Assembly: GCA_013368325.1 (NCBI GenBank)
Contig: JAACJK010000018.1
Span: 1-64,000, forward strand
DNA length: 64,000 nucleotides
Source: Ephemerocybe angulata
Lineage: Eukaryota > Basidiomycota > Agaricomycetes > Agaricales > Psathyrellaceae
Direction: 5' to 3'
How positions within the stretch are numbered: position 1 is the first letter of the stretch; each line of letters opens with the position of its first letter. Both the position numbers and the translations under genes were made by a program. The notes beneath the pieces are model-generated. The model made no database searches. It saw only the letters and a list, made by a program, of their open reading frames with translations, and was not told where the DNA came from. Shown one piece after another: positions 36,281 to 46,424 of this stretch.

Positions 36281-37558
36281 GGGGCTTAGAATTATGCAAA
36301 ATCGATGGTAGTAATGGTGGTGGTGGTGGTAGAAAAGAATAAAGAGTGTTGAATGACTGCTTGTTTGAGGGTCGCCGCCGCAGCCTGCGCTGACAAATGC
36401 CCATCATACCTCCATCACTGCATTTCAAACCCCGCCCTCGCCTGCCGAAACGACGCGTCCGCCCATTTCCACTCTAGCGCCGGGCTATATATTCGAGTTC
36501 GTCGTCCTCCGATCTCCTCCTCGACGACCCGCATCTCTTCGCACCGCAGCCGTCAAAGCGCAGCGGAATCCTCCTCTACCCCCGGCATTTACAAATTCTG
36601 CGATCTGGGATCTTCCGCTATCTAATCGTTCTTTGTCGGTCATCTCCTCGACATACGGCCACGTTCCTTCCATTCATATTGGAGCCTGGAGGCTATATTG
36701 GCTCGCAATCGTAGTATCACTCATCCATCCATCCGATCTAGCCCTGGTGACTTCATCCGCCGCTACACGAGGATCTGGGCCATGCTTGGCCCTGTCGATA
36801 TTTCTGTTTCTTTGTGTCGGCGTTAGGAGCTACCAGGTGGCTTGAGGTCATGGGGCACCACTGGGATTCGAAAAGCCTTTCTGGTGCAGCTTCTGAAGCC
36901 TGGGCATCGTATCTTTACCTTCTCGATGCTGAGTCGGCTTTCGATCGAATACCAGGCGCACAGGAAAGGAACACACAAGAGGGCGTCCAACATGCCCACA
37001 TGTCAGCATGATATGGAGAAGAAGAACATCTTTATCGGCGACACTAGTGCTGAAACACGGATAAAGGACCACACCAGTCCGCATGCGATACTGGACGTGT
37101 GCGATACGGAGCGGGGACATCCAGAAAGCGGTGACTTAGGTTGTTGCTTGTCCGTAAGGCCCTCCCGTCGGTCTAATGAAGTGGGTTAACTGCATACAGA
37201 CGTACTCATTCTGTGGGCACCTCTGTAGGGGGCTATGGAGTCGGCGATCTACTTCGACATCTTTCTCTGATGTTCCTGGGGCCCTTCCGTAATTAGATCT
37301 CACTGACCTCAGCGATGTCTAATCAGAAGAGACCTCTTCAATCTTATCCTTTCCTACAGATCCAAATCCCGAGCTGCTGTACCAGAGGCTCTCCCTTCCA
37401 GGAATCTTGGAGCTTGAAGTCATTAAGCGCTCATGAGTCCCTAGCGGGCGCCAGCCGGATGAACCCGCTTACGGGGCATTTCATGGCCCAAAAAACAGAG
37501 TACGTATTCTCATTTACTTCTGTAGTATCCATAGCTCCATCCACTACCAAAAATCGCC
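36281..37558. promoter_or_regulatory. Long upstream region of the bZIP gene
   Basis: About 1.28 kb without a supported gene separates the bZIP start codon from the 3' end of the next minus-strand gene. It is probably promoter and 5' leader of the bZIP gene. A CCTCC/CT-rich stretch lies at 36480-36620. Confidence 0.4.
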
Positions 37559-38333
37559 TCATTTCCTCCCCGCCGGCTTCGCCTTACCCGGCGCACGCGC
37601 TTTCCGAGGCGCAGCAGGTCGAGCTTGCGCCTTCGACGGAGCAGCCTTACGCGTCGGAGCCTTCCCTTTTCCCTTCACTGGAGCAGCCTTACGCGGACCA
37701 CCCGCCTTCCCACCACGACTCCCTTGAGCACCCTTCGCGTTCGAGCGATTACCACCTTTCTTCGCTGGACCAGGCTTCTTGACGTTCACCGACGCAGGCG
37801 CTTTGGGTACCGCTCCACCGGATCTGGTAGGGCTCCTAGCTGGGACGTTCCGCCCCGTAGTCGTCTTCGGTCTAAGTCCTACTTTGCTTAAGACGGTGTT
37901 GAACCCTTTTTTGATCTTGGCCCAGGGGCTTTCTTTTGGGGGGAGCCTGAAGGTTTTCTGGGGTGGTGGGTGTTAGTTAAAGGGAATGTTAGAGGAGAGG
38001 TTAGAGAGAGAGGGACGTACGGAATTCTGGAGCTTGGGGTAGCAGTCTTTTCCAGCCTGCAATGTATACTTCGTTAGGACATGCCTCGGTCCAAATGATG
38101 ATAGAAATGTTGAAGATAGTAGGATGGATTCTTGTTTAACTCACGCAATTAGCAGATTGAGGGGTTACCGGTTCTTCTTTTCCCGACGGTAGCTTGTCCC
38201 ACCAATCATTATTCTGCTCCCTTCCCGAGGTATCGATCGGCGTTAACTGCGGCCGTACGGGGATCGCCAAGGCTCCTAGAATCCAGCTCGCCGCGATAGT
38301 GAAGAAGAAGAAAAGCTTATGGGTGAGCTGCAT
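37559..38333 (-). CDS. Small secreted protein with basic K/A/P/G-rich tail (SSP1)
   Basis: Exons 38145-38333, 38021-38056 and 37559-37957 join in phase into 207 residues. The N-terminus MQLTHKLFFFFTIAASWILG followed by ALAIPV is a clear signal peptide. The short mature head carries LTPIDTSGREQNNDWWDKLP, shared in part with SSP3 (DTSG...N.W..K.LP), and a C-x4-C pair (CAGKDC). The remainder, from about residue 76, is strongly basic: PWAKIKKGFNTVLSKVG and then lysine, alanine, proline, glycine and arginine in loose repeats to the C-terminus. A TATATAAA box lies 87 bases upstream. Such composition suggests binding to acidic surfaces (wall polymers, membranes, nucleic acids), but no function is known. 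No enzyme domain is present. Confidence 0.75.
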
Positions 38334-38356
38334 TACTGTGACTAGAGCGACCTTCC

Positions 38357-38427
38357 AAGATCCTGCTTGTGGGTGAACAGACCTGCTGTTGGGGGTTATC
38401 AAGAATCGACATGGCCAGGTTTATATA
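38357..38427 (-). promoter_or_regulatory. Core promoter of SSP1 shared with SSP2
   Basis: TATATAAA (minus strand) lies at 38420-38427. A 32-base block at 38357-38388, just upstream of the start codon, is nearly identical to 39272-39303 before SSP2 (AAGATCCTGCTTGTGGG, then GAACAGACC and GCTG on the plus strand). SSP3 keeps only ACAGACCAGCTG at 43070-43081. Confidence 0.6.
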
Positions 38428-38818
38428 GAATTGGGTTGTGGGTGCATGGTTCTAATCTATGAGCGCATCTTACGATGGCTGTACATACAGCCTTACATCG
38501 GACCTCACTGGTCTGCACAGGACGAGACGTTTGTTGATCAAATCCTCTTTATTGCCGCCACGATCAAAGTCACAACGGCGCTCATTGCAGAGCGATGAAT
38601 TTAAGTATCTAAACCCTCTACTGAATTCTTCTACGACACTACTCCACTTGCATATGCCTCCTCCCAACTCGTCACTTCATTCCCACTGGCTTAGCATTAA
38701 CCGAAGCAGTTGATTCGCTGACCGCCAGCCCTCCAGCTCCCTTTGCGGGAATCTCCTTCAAGTCCGCTCGACGGTTTGTAAAAGCCGACTGCTTTCGTTT
38801 TTCAAGGCTCTTTGCGGT

Positions 38819-39254
38819 TCATCCTGTCGCGCCCTCCGCTCCAGGGTCAGGAGGAGGCTTTTGTCCAAATTTGAATATTTCCTTGATCTTTTCCTTCAAG
38901 CTAGTCTTTCTCTGGCGCTCGCTCCCGGGGCGGGCAGGCCGTTGCTTTGACGGCTTTCGAGGTGGCGGCCATAGTTGCTGTGGGGAGATAGGCCGTTAGT
39001 TGGTGCATTTTAGGTCTGGGTGTGGTACTTACAGTACCCTTACCGATAACAACGCGAGGCACGAGCGCGTTGGGGTCTACGTCAAGGGGTAATGCGCTGG
39101 CCACAGCGGTGTCCTATTGAGGTACGTACCTGATGAGTACAAGAAACGAGCAGAAATGAAGTCAACTTACCGCCTTTGGAACGGGTATGGCGAAGGCGGC
39201 TGGTAGCCAGCACGCCACAATGGTGGAGACGAGGAAGAGTAGGTCCGGCTTCAT
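38819..39254 (-). CDS. Small secreted protein with basic tail (SSP2)
   Basis: Three exons (39171-39254, 39033-39113, 38819-38977) join in phase 0 at both junctions into 107 residues. The N-terminus MKPDLLFLVSTIVACWLPAA then FAIPVPK is a signal peptide ending in the same AIP as its neighbours. Exon 2 encodes a short spacer (DTAVASALPLDVDPNALVPR). Exon 3 is basic and proline-rich: LWPPPRKPSKQRPARPGSER, then KTSLKEKIKEIFKFGQKPPP. The KEKIKEIFKFG segment resembles WAKIKKGFNTVL of SSP1 and could form a short amphipathic helix. A TATATAAA box lies 80 bases upstream (39334-39341). It stands head-to-head with the F-box-like gene at 39866, 611 bases apart. Function unknown; an effector or antimicrobial-like role is only a possibility. 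Confidence 0.7.
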
Positions 39255-39271
39255 TATTTTGCTTGGGCTAT

Positions 39272-39341
39272 AAGATCCTGCTTGTGGGGGAACAGACCAG
39301 CTGCTGATACACTACAACTAACATTGGATGCCATTTATATA
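39272..39341 (-). promoter_or_regulatory. Core promoter of SSP2 shared with SSP1
   Basis: TATATAAA (minus strand) at 39334-39341 and the conserved block at 39272-39303, which matches the one before SSP1 in all but a few positions. Confidence 0.6.
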
Positions 39342-39709
39342 GAGCATGTGTGTTTACTGTGGGCGGGGAGGTTTATATGCTCTCATTGAAGAAGGACTAG
39401 ATGTTCTTGATAGCCGCGGGGGAATGCGTGCACTTGCGTTGAGATTAACGAAATCAACTGAATGAATCTGCACCTGAAAACAAGATCTGTTATTTGTGTT
39501 CTAGAAAAGTGTAAACATAGTAGGTAAGCTTGTAGGTCCTTTCGATGGGCGCATCTATGGAACACCCACTTTATGCAACCAACCTGTATGCTCCCGAAGA
39601 AATAAGACACTATATGGCGTAGAGAGAGCTTCTCTCTGTCCCCGTAGCTATGAGGAGATGGGTGACAGTAGGCGAGGTGCACAGAGATGAACGAGAAAAG
39701 GGGCAACCA

Positions 39710-39758
39710 TAGGCGCCCAGTGGCGGGTCCCGCGTTTTGAGATGACATGCTGTGGGAA
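39710..39758 (+). promoter_or_regulatory. TARGCGCC and CSL-type boxes, third F-box-like gene
   Basis: TAGGCGCC at 39710-39717 and TGTGGGAA at 39751-39758 lie 156 and 115 bases before the ATG at 39866. TGTGGGAA is the T variant of the YGTGGGAA CSL consensus. Confidence 0.45.
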
Positions 39759-39865
39759 AGCGCTTACCGATCATTTTAAATTGTGAGACTTCCCATCCGC
39801 AGCCTTCCTCAGCACAACGGTCAGCAAATCCACATATCACGCCTAACCTCATCGGTCTCCAACAT

Positions 39866-41551
39866 ATGCCTACTTCATTCCCTATCGAGATAATTCGCCT
39901 GTTCATCGAGGAATCGAGAGACTGGATGCCCACCCTCCTTCAGCTTGCCCTCGTGTCGAAGGACTGCATGGTCGAATCTCGAAAGTACACCTTCGAACGA
40001 CTTGAGCTTGTCCAGTACGGTCAAAATCCAAGGATAAACTGCGACCGAATCAAGGAATTCCATCGTCTAGTGACAGCAAACATTGCCCTCGGGTCTCACG
40101 TTCGCCATCTCGATCTGGGGATGGAACTTGAGACGTTCAACTCGATAAACCCAAATATTTGCGCCGAAGAACTCCCCGCCATACTCCTCCTCCTTCCAGA
40201 ACTCACGTCTCTCAGCATTACGTGCCATTTAATAGGCCCAGAAAGCGATCGCGACTGGAACACTTGGCCTTGCCAACTAAAAGCTTCCATTAGCCGGTGC
40301 TGCTCTTCCCCAACCATATCTTCACTCCATTTCTCCGACATACGCAATTTCCCTTGCGAAATCCTCACTTTCCCTCCAAATCTCAAGCACCTTTCTCTTA
40401 TCCAGGTCGTTGGATCGGAAGGTGAATCGGAGCTGCCTGTGACTCAGACCCAGCGCTTGGAATCAGTATCAATTCTTGGGGAATGGTCCGTCGTGGCCAA
40501 ATGTGTTCTCGCAAATCCGTCATTCATTTCCTGCCTAACGAAATTATACTGGTACATATTTGACCAAGAGGATATGGCGGTTCTCGGTCGCGTTGTTCGA
40601 GAGATCTCAGGATCATTGCAAGAACTCTCAGTTGAATTTTATCGCGGTTGCCCCCCTCTAGGTACGCCTTTTTCTAGTTTCCTGGCAGCTCTTGGAAAGT
40701 GTACTGATGCAATGGCGAGCAGGAAGCACAGTCACTCCTCTCCCACATTTGAAGAGACTGATTATCTCGTCTGAACTCAACATTAATCCCCTCTTCCAGA
40801 TCCTTACAAATCATCGTAACTTCTACCAGGAGTTGGTGCAATCCCAGCACGAGTTGGAAGACCTGTTATTTACATTCGAGGTCTCGCCTCAGATTGATTC
40901 CGAAAACTTGACTATTAGGGGAGTTCAAAGTTGAACGCGGTTTTGACCGCGGTCGCGGTTTGCCAATGATCGCGGTTTGGGTGGCTGTGGGCTCGCGGAA
41001 ATCGTCACGGCGTGACGAGCATAGATTAGATTTATGACATATATCCGTTCGTTCTTACCGTATACGCCCTACCATGCTTCCAAAGCCCCTTCACAGTACC
41101 TAGCTTCGGCAATATGCCCTCCAAGTGAATTGCGGAACATTGAATATGTCGATAATATGTGCGAAAGAATCTGGAAAGTGACCAGGGCGCGCGCCTGTCA
41201 CATTCAGTCACAAATCCCACAGCCACCCAAACCGCGACCATTGGCAAACCGCGACCGCGGTTCAAACCGCGTTCAACTTTGAACTCCCCTATTATCCCGG
41301 ATATTCAAATCCCACGGTGGGATTCGCTGGACGAACACATCTGCGGACTCAGGCGACCACCAACTCGGACTGTCATTCACTTCACAGTTCTTTGGCCTGC
41401 TCGTGGACTCGGAGGGATGTACCATGCCCCTGATGATTTGAAGGTTGCCTTCAAGAACAGGCTGATGCAAGAAGCACAAAACGCTCTACATCGAAGTGTG
41501 GAAGCGGGAAGGGTCACCGTCGTACTTGATGAAAGTAATGAAAGTAATTGA
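39866..41551 (+). pseudogene. F-box-like gene, cluster member 3, broken by a transposon
   Basis: Exon 1 (39866-40661) starts TSFPIEIIRLFIEESRDWMP with LLQLALVSKDCMVESRKY, the degenerate F-box shared by the cluster, followed by LRR-like repeats. Exon 2 starts at 40723 and runs in frame to 40917, where a 372-bp inverted-repeat element is inserted. Coding resumes at 41295 (IPDIQIPRW onward) and ends at 41551. Taking out the element and one TATTA duplicate gives one continuous frame of about 415 residues that matches the 43401 paralog on both sides (QSQHELEDLLFTFEVSP before, LKVAFKNRLMQEAQNALHRS after). With the element present, translation ends a few codons into it unless it is spliced out. Confidence 0.85.
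40918..41289. mobile_element. 372-bp inverted-repeat element (MITE) inside an F-box-like gene
   Basis: The ends are near-perfect inverted repeats of about 75 bases starting GGGGAGTTCAAAGTTGAACG. They are rich in ACCGCGGTCGCGGTT-type CG motifs, which also pair within each arm. The flanking 5-bp duplication is TATTA (40913-40917 and 41290-41294), and its status as a true duplication is confirmed because removing one copy restores the host reading frame. There is no coding capacity. A 5-bp duplication does not fit mariner (TA) or hAT (8 bp), so I leave the superfamily open. Confidence 0.9.
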
Positions 41552-41766
41552 CGCACTCGCTGTGTAATGGGTGGTCACTTCAAGTCGATACCAACACATG
41601 TAAGACCTTAGCTAGTGAGTTACTACCATCTTGCGCTTTCATTTAAAGAATGAGTCCCCAATTTTCACTCTCTGTCATCTATCCCCGAGTCTGACGCAAT
41701 ATCTATCCTCGCTTTTTACAAGCCTCGATGGGATGAAAAATATCAATTCGTACACTACTAACATCG

Positions 41767-41950
41767 CTACTTTCGCTTCCCCGCAGACTTGCCCTTTGCC
41801 GATATAGCCGCACCTGTTTTCTTCGGCTGTGCCGGTCGAGCTGCGGCTCCACCCTTTAGTTCGGCCAAGCAGGTTGCGAGAGAAGCCCGTTGTTATACCA
41901 TTAGTGACTGGGGTATCGGATGATGTTCTGCCACTAGGCAGGGGAGGCAA
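41767..41950 (-). pseudogene. Relic of a small secreted protein gene, basic tail only
   Basis: A minus-strand frame ending at 41767 encodes LATCLAELKGGAAARPAQPK then KTGAAISAKGKSAGKRK and stop. This is the lysine/alanine-rich tail style of SSP1. No signal peptide exon or acceptor site could be found upstream, and the frame is closed by a stop just before it. Probably the 3' stump of a further family member between the F-box-like genes. Confidence 0.4.
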
Positions 41951-42378
41951 CTCGGGGTTCTCTGTGTTTCTGGCTCGGATGGGAAGGAGAATGGGGCCTC
42001 CCAGGCCCCAAGGGTGCTATTCTGGCTGAACAAGGTGCTGAAGCTTGAGCTATCACGTTACGGGGGAGCAGAATGGGATTGCTGGAGTGCAGAAGTGATG
42101 GTAGAATATTACTTTTAATTTCTTCGCCAACTCGTAGACTACTGGGGCCATAAACGGGCCATCGAGCGGGCGCTACTTAATTCGACGAATAAATGTCTCG
42201 TAATTCCGAATATATTTACTGTCACATGACTGGCCAAAACGCCAGCGATTTTTGATCGATTTCGCCGAGATGACCGAACGCGACCCTCCCGTCAAATGCC
42301 CACCAATTGATGCAGACCTTACATTCACACCGATCGACTCATCATCGGATTTTGTGATCGTAAGGTCAGCAACGGAGA

Positions 42379-43004
42379 CTACGCCTTCCCTCCGCCACTC
42401 TTACGAACTGGCTTCACTTTGGGATCCTTCTTCGAGCCTGAAGGTTTCTGTCCCTTCGGAGTCGGTGCTGATTTGCCATTCTTCTGGGGCTTGGGGATAT
42501 TTCTGCTGTGTGGCCGTGGTTGAAGCCCAGACGGGATGAATGGTATTACGGGTGCAAGGGGTGGAGGAGGTGGGAACGCCCACTATATACTACGCATTAA
42601 CACCCATACGTATGTATCCTATGATACCCGAGTACTGAACACTCACGGACTCTCTGAGCTTGGGATACCACTTGAGCGGGTTAAATTTCTGGGAGATAAG
42701 TTCAATCTCAATAACGAAGATATGAAGCCAAATCAGGCGGTGCACGTACCGCCCATATTGGTGACTGTACCGCTGATGCTACACCATACTGTTCAAGCGC
42801 ACATTATGAGCCTTAATCAAGTTCGCAAAAAAAAGAGTGAGCAATACGAACGGGAAGGTACTTCGTGTACCAGTTATAATTATATATTTTGCCAGAGGTG
42901 TCAACAGTGAGTTTTGGCCTGTCGGCGGGAAGGGGGATGGCGAAGGCCGATAGAGAGCAACCAAGTGCAATCGCGAAGAGAAAGAAAAGTCGATAGATCT
43001 GCAT
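42379..43004 (-). CDS. Small secreted protein with basic tail (SSP3)
   Basis: The start MQIYRLFFLFAIALGCSLSA then FAIPLP (43004) is a signal peptide with the family's AIP end. The first exon continues LTVDTSGKIYNYNWYTKYLP, matching SSP1 (DTSG, N.W..K.LP). A second exon, about 42643-42684, encodes KFNPLKWYPKLRES and lines up with YPKLQNS of SSP1. The last exon begins after TATATAG near 42582 with WAFPPPPPLAPVIPFIP. It ends in a lysine-rich tail, NIPKPQKNGKSAPTPKGQKP then GSKKDPKVKPVRKSGGGKA, stop at 42379. The end of exon 1 near 42859 is uncertain, because its donor would be GTTCGT. About 146 residues. The gene is head-to-head with the 43401 F-box-like gene, 396 bases apart. Confidence 0.6.
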
Positions 43005-43250
43005 CCTGTGTAATTGGGGTTTCGTTTGGTGGATTGGGTCCAACTCTCTGAGCTTGGAGACTAGTATGGACAGACCAGCTGCCAGTGTGTTGGAGTGGAT
43101 GTGAACTGATATTTATGTGTTCGAATTTTGTGGGTACGTAGTAGGCGGTTGTGTGCACAGTTTCTGCGAGCGCATCACTGGCTACTTACCATGTCTCGAT
43201 CTTCGTGGGTACACTGTGTGCCGAACTGTGTTTGCATGACAAGAAAGAAT

Positions 43251-43292
43251 TAGGCGCCCACAGGCTGAGACATTGGCAACATATCGTGGGAA
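43251..43292 (+). promoter_or_regulatory. TARGCGCC and CSL-type boxes, fourth F-box-like gene
   Basis: TAGGCGCC at 43251-43258 and CGTGGGAA at 43285-43292, 150 and 116 bases before the ATG at 43401. They lie in the shared intergenic region with SSP3. Confidence 0.45.
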
Positions 43293-43400
43293 TGGTTACA
43301 ATCGTTATGAGACTCGATCTCCTTCCTCAGCTCAAACACAACCATCACCACCATCATCACCCGTCCACACTTCACTCCTACCCTCAGCGGTCTTCAAAAG

Positions 43401-44788
43401 ATGCCCAGTTCAATCCCAATCGAGATTATCTACCTGTTCATCGAGGCATCGAGGGACTGGATGCCCACCCTCCTTCAGTTCGCCCTAGTTTCGAAGGAAT
43501 GCATGGTTGAATCTCGAAAGTACGCCTTCGAACGAGTTAAACTAGGCCAAAGCCTTCCGTCTCCAGATTTCAACTGCCGCCAAATCAAGAAACTGCATGC
43601 TCTTATGACGGCAAACATTGCCCTTGGGACATACATTCGCCATCTCGATCTCGGGATGGAGTCCATCTGCATAGACGACAACCATGGCTTACATGAGCTC
43701 TCTGCCATCCTCCTCCGACTTCCAGCACTCGCCTCTCTTAGCTTTTCTTCTGGTGAATGGTGCCGCAGATACCGATGTCAATACGACTGGAACGGTTGGC
43801 CTAGCCCCTTAAAAGCATCCATCGAGCGGTGCTGCTCGTCCCCAACGATAACTACACTCCATTTTGCCGACATTGTCAACTTCCCTGACGGTCTCCTAAC
43901 TTTGTCCCCAAATCTCGAAGTCCTTATCCTTGAACAGATCGGTGGAGTGGCAGAAAGTCCAGATGAACTGCGGAGGCCCGTAACGCAAAGAACGCAAAGA
44001 CAGAGCTTGAAAACACTATCAATTGCTGGTGGATGGTCTGTTGCCAGTTGCGTCCTCGTAGCTCCCCAATCATTTTCCTCCATAACAAAGCTACACTGGG
44101 ACCTATCAGAGCCAGAGGAAGTATTCGCCCTCGATCGCGTTGCTTGGGAGATTCCAAGGTCGTTGCAAGAACTGTCGATTCAGTTTTCTTTTTGTTTCCA
44201 GGTTATCCCTTCAGGTACGGTCTATTGTAGCAGTGCCCTAAGTGTGTACTGATGTGATTGTCCGCAGAAGGCAGCTTGGGAGGTCTCCCACAAGTGAAAA
44301 AATTGGTCGTGACGTCCTATTTCATAGACATCGAGGACCCCGATTTCCCAGCAACCAGTATCCGACAACCGCCGCCCGCTCATCTCTTCTTGGCCGGGCA
44401 GTTGCTGCAATCGCAACGCGAGTTAGAAGTCTTCCTATTCAAATGCACAGTCTGTCCTCCTGAGATTGATATCGGTACTACGGGGCTTGCTATTCCCCCC
44501 GACATCCAACCGCGTTGCGATGGGTGGAAGTTGCTGGACGAGCTACTGTCCGGACTCAGGAAACCACCAACGATCATATTCCACTTTACGGCTTTCTGGA
44601 TCCCCCTTCCTTCCAGTCGAGTCCATGTGACTCACGATTTGAAGGCCGCCTTCAAGGACTGGCTGATGCAAGAAGCAGAAAACGTCCTATGCCAAAGTAT
44701 GGAAGCGGGAGCGCTCACCATTGTGCTCGACGAGACGACGAGATATCTTAATGAGAACTGGGAAGTGTTGTCCACATTGTGGGGGTAG
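43401..44788 (+). CDS. F-box-like protein, cluster member 4
   Basis: Exons 43401-44214 and 44268-44788 join in phase into 444 residues. The N-terminus SSIPIEIIYLFIEASRDWMP with LLQFALVSKECMVESRKYAF is the cluster's degenerate F-box. LRR-like repeats follow (LHFADIVNFPDGLLTLSPNL), then a C-terminal region with LKAAFKDWLMQEAENVLCQS. It is the intact sister of the broken 39866 gene. The presumed role is substrate recognition for an SCF ubiquitin ligase, inferred from the F-box only. The gene pairs head-to-head with SSP3 across 396 bases that contain the two shared promoter boxes. Confidence 0.82.
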
Positions 44789-45391
44789 ATGCATCTATGC
44801 TTCCAGGAGCGCGCTTCATACACACGGTGGATAATATTGGGCGACGCTCACTGTAGGTTGAACTGAACCAATTTGTCTTAATAATCCCTAATCCGTGCCC
44901 TGTACACAAAGTTGCTCGAGACTTCCCTTGTGTTGGACCAGGAGGCCGGGGTGCAGATTCCAGTGCTTATTGTCTCCTTCAGCGGATGATCGTAGTATCA
45001 ATGCGTCCCGATTTCACCTTTAGTTTCAAGTATCGTGTTCATGCCAACTATGACATCAGATTAGTCTTCGTTTCGCTCGTTATTGACACAACTTTGAATT
45101 GAAATAAGCGCCGGCAGGTAGAGTTTCTGGTAAACCCGCTCCCAGGGTACCTCGCCGTCAGGAAACTAGCGGGGGCCTTCTCTTTAGAAAGTAGGTATGG
45201 ATCATTAATCAACACTAGCCACTAAGGAAGTATATCACACATATATATATTGTATCAGATTCAATATTCATTGGAGGAGGACTTGAACGACGAGTCGGCT
45301 CGTGGGAAAGCGACGCGACAACCCGATCGAGGTGTGGCTAACCTTTCTCCTACCTTCATCCACACCGACTCATCCAACACCCTATTCAACA
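44789..45391. promoter_or_regulatory. Upstream region of the fifth F-box-like gene
   Basis: No gene. TAAGCGCC at 45105-45112 and CGTGGGAA at 45301-45308 lie 287 and 91 bases before the ATG at 45392. An AT-rich ATATATATAT run lies near 45240. Confidence 0.5.
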
Positions 45392-45999
45392 ATGGGGTCT
45401 ACCCTCCCTCTTGAGCTCATCTACCTTTGCATCAAAGCATCCAGTGACTCCTTCGCAGCACTTCGCCAACTATCTCTAGTTTCGAAAGAGTGTGCGTCCG
45501 AAACCCGGAAGTACGTATTCAAGGACGTCAAGCTGGATCGACGGGGCAGGGATGTAGATCTGTATCCTCATCGCATTCGAGCATTCCTTGATCTCCTCTC
45601 GGCCAACGGAGGATTGGCATCCTACATCCGCAGCCTACTCGTTAAACTTGAGCCCTCGACCTATGCAGCGACGGAAGTCTACACCCATGACCTACCAGCG
45701 ATACTAGACCTACTCACAGACCTCACGACACTCCAGCTAAACAGCGCTGCTACCCTCCCTAACCATGGCGCTGACTGGGACACATTGCCTGATCAACTAA
45801 GGTCGTCCATCACCCGGCGCTGCTCCGCTCTAAGCATCACCAATCTGGCTTTCGGTGACCTCAAGAACTTCCCGCAGACCCTGCTCCCTTCGGCCTCCAG
45901 ACTCACGCACCTCTCCCTCCTGCGGGTCCGTGGCCCAGCGGGGGCTCAGAGTGTGTCGACAACGCAGGATGTAGTAGGCCGCTTGGGACAACCCTTAGA

Positions 46000-46241
46000 T
46001 GTAAGCCCGCCGTCAATTGGGCACACTGAGGTCGCACGAGTAACAGGACCAAGGGGTAGTCGTTAGAGCAGAACGGGTACTACGAGTTTACAGGGGGCAG
46101 AGCATGATTGCTCTGGGTATACTACGCGTGGCTACGATGTGGTACTGTACAGTTTATGGGAGCAATGTAAAAGCATCAACTCCGAAAGCAAAAGGTCGGA
46201 ACACGAACGGGCCGCGTGGTAAGCTGGGCGCCAGCCTTACA
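46000..46241 (-). repeat. Long terminal repeat (3' with respect to gag)
   Basis: 242 bp, TGTAAG...CTTACA, matching 47829-48070 without visible difference. Confidence 0.92.
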
Positions 46242-46424
46242 CCCCTCCCCACCCAAAAACCTTGTCACCACCCCGGAGCAGCGCTAGCCAGTCAAGCAAT
46301 GGTGGGGCCTTGGGCAGCAAAAGAATGTCTAGCTGTAGCAAAAACACACGTAGTGACGGAAAAAAAAACATGGCCACGAAGCAAAATAAAATCAAAACAA
46401 AACAAAAACCAAATTCAAATCACC

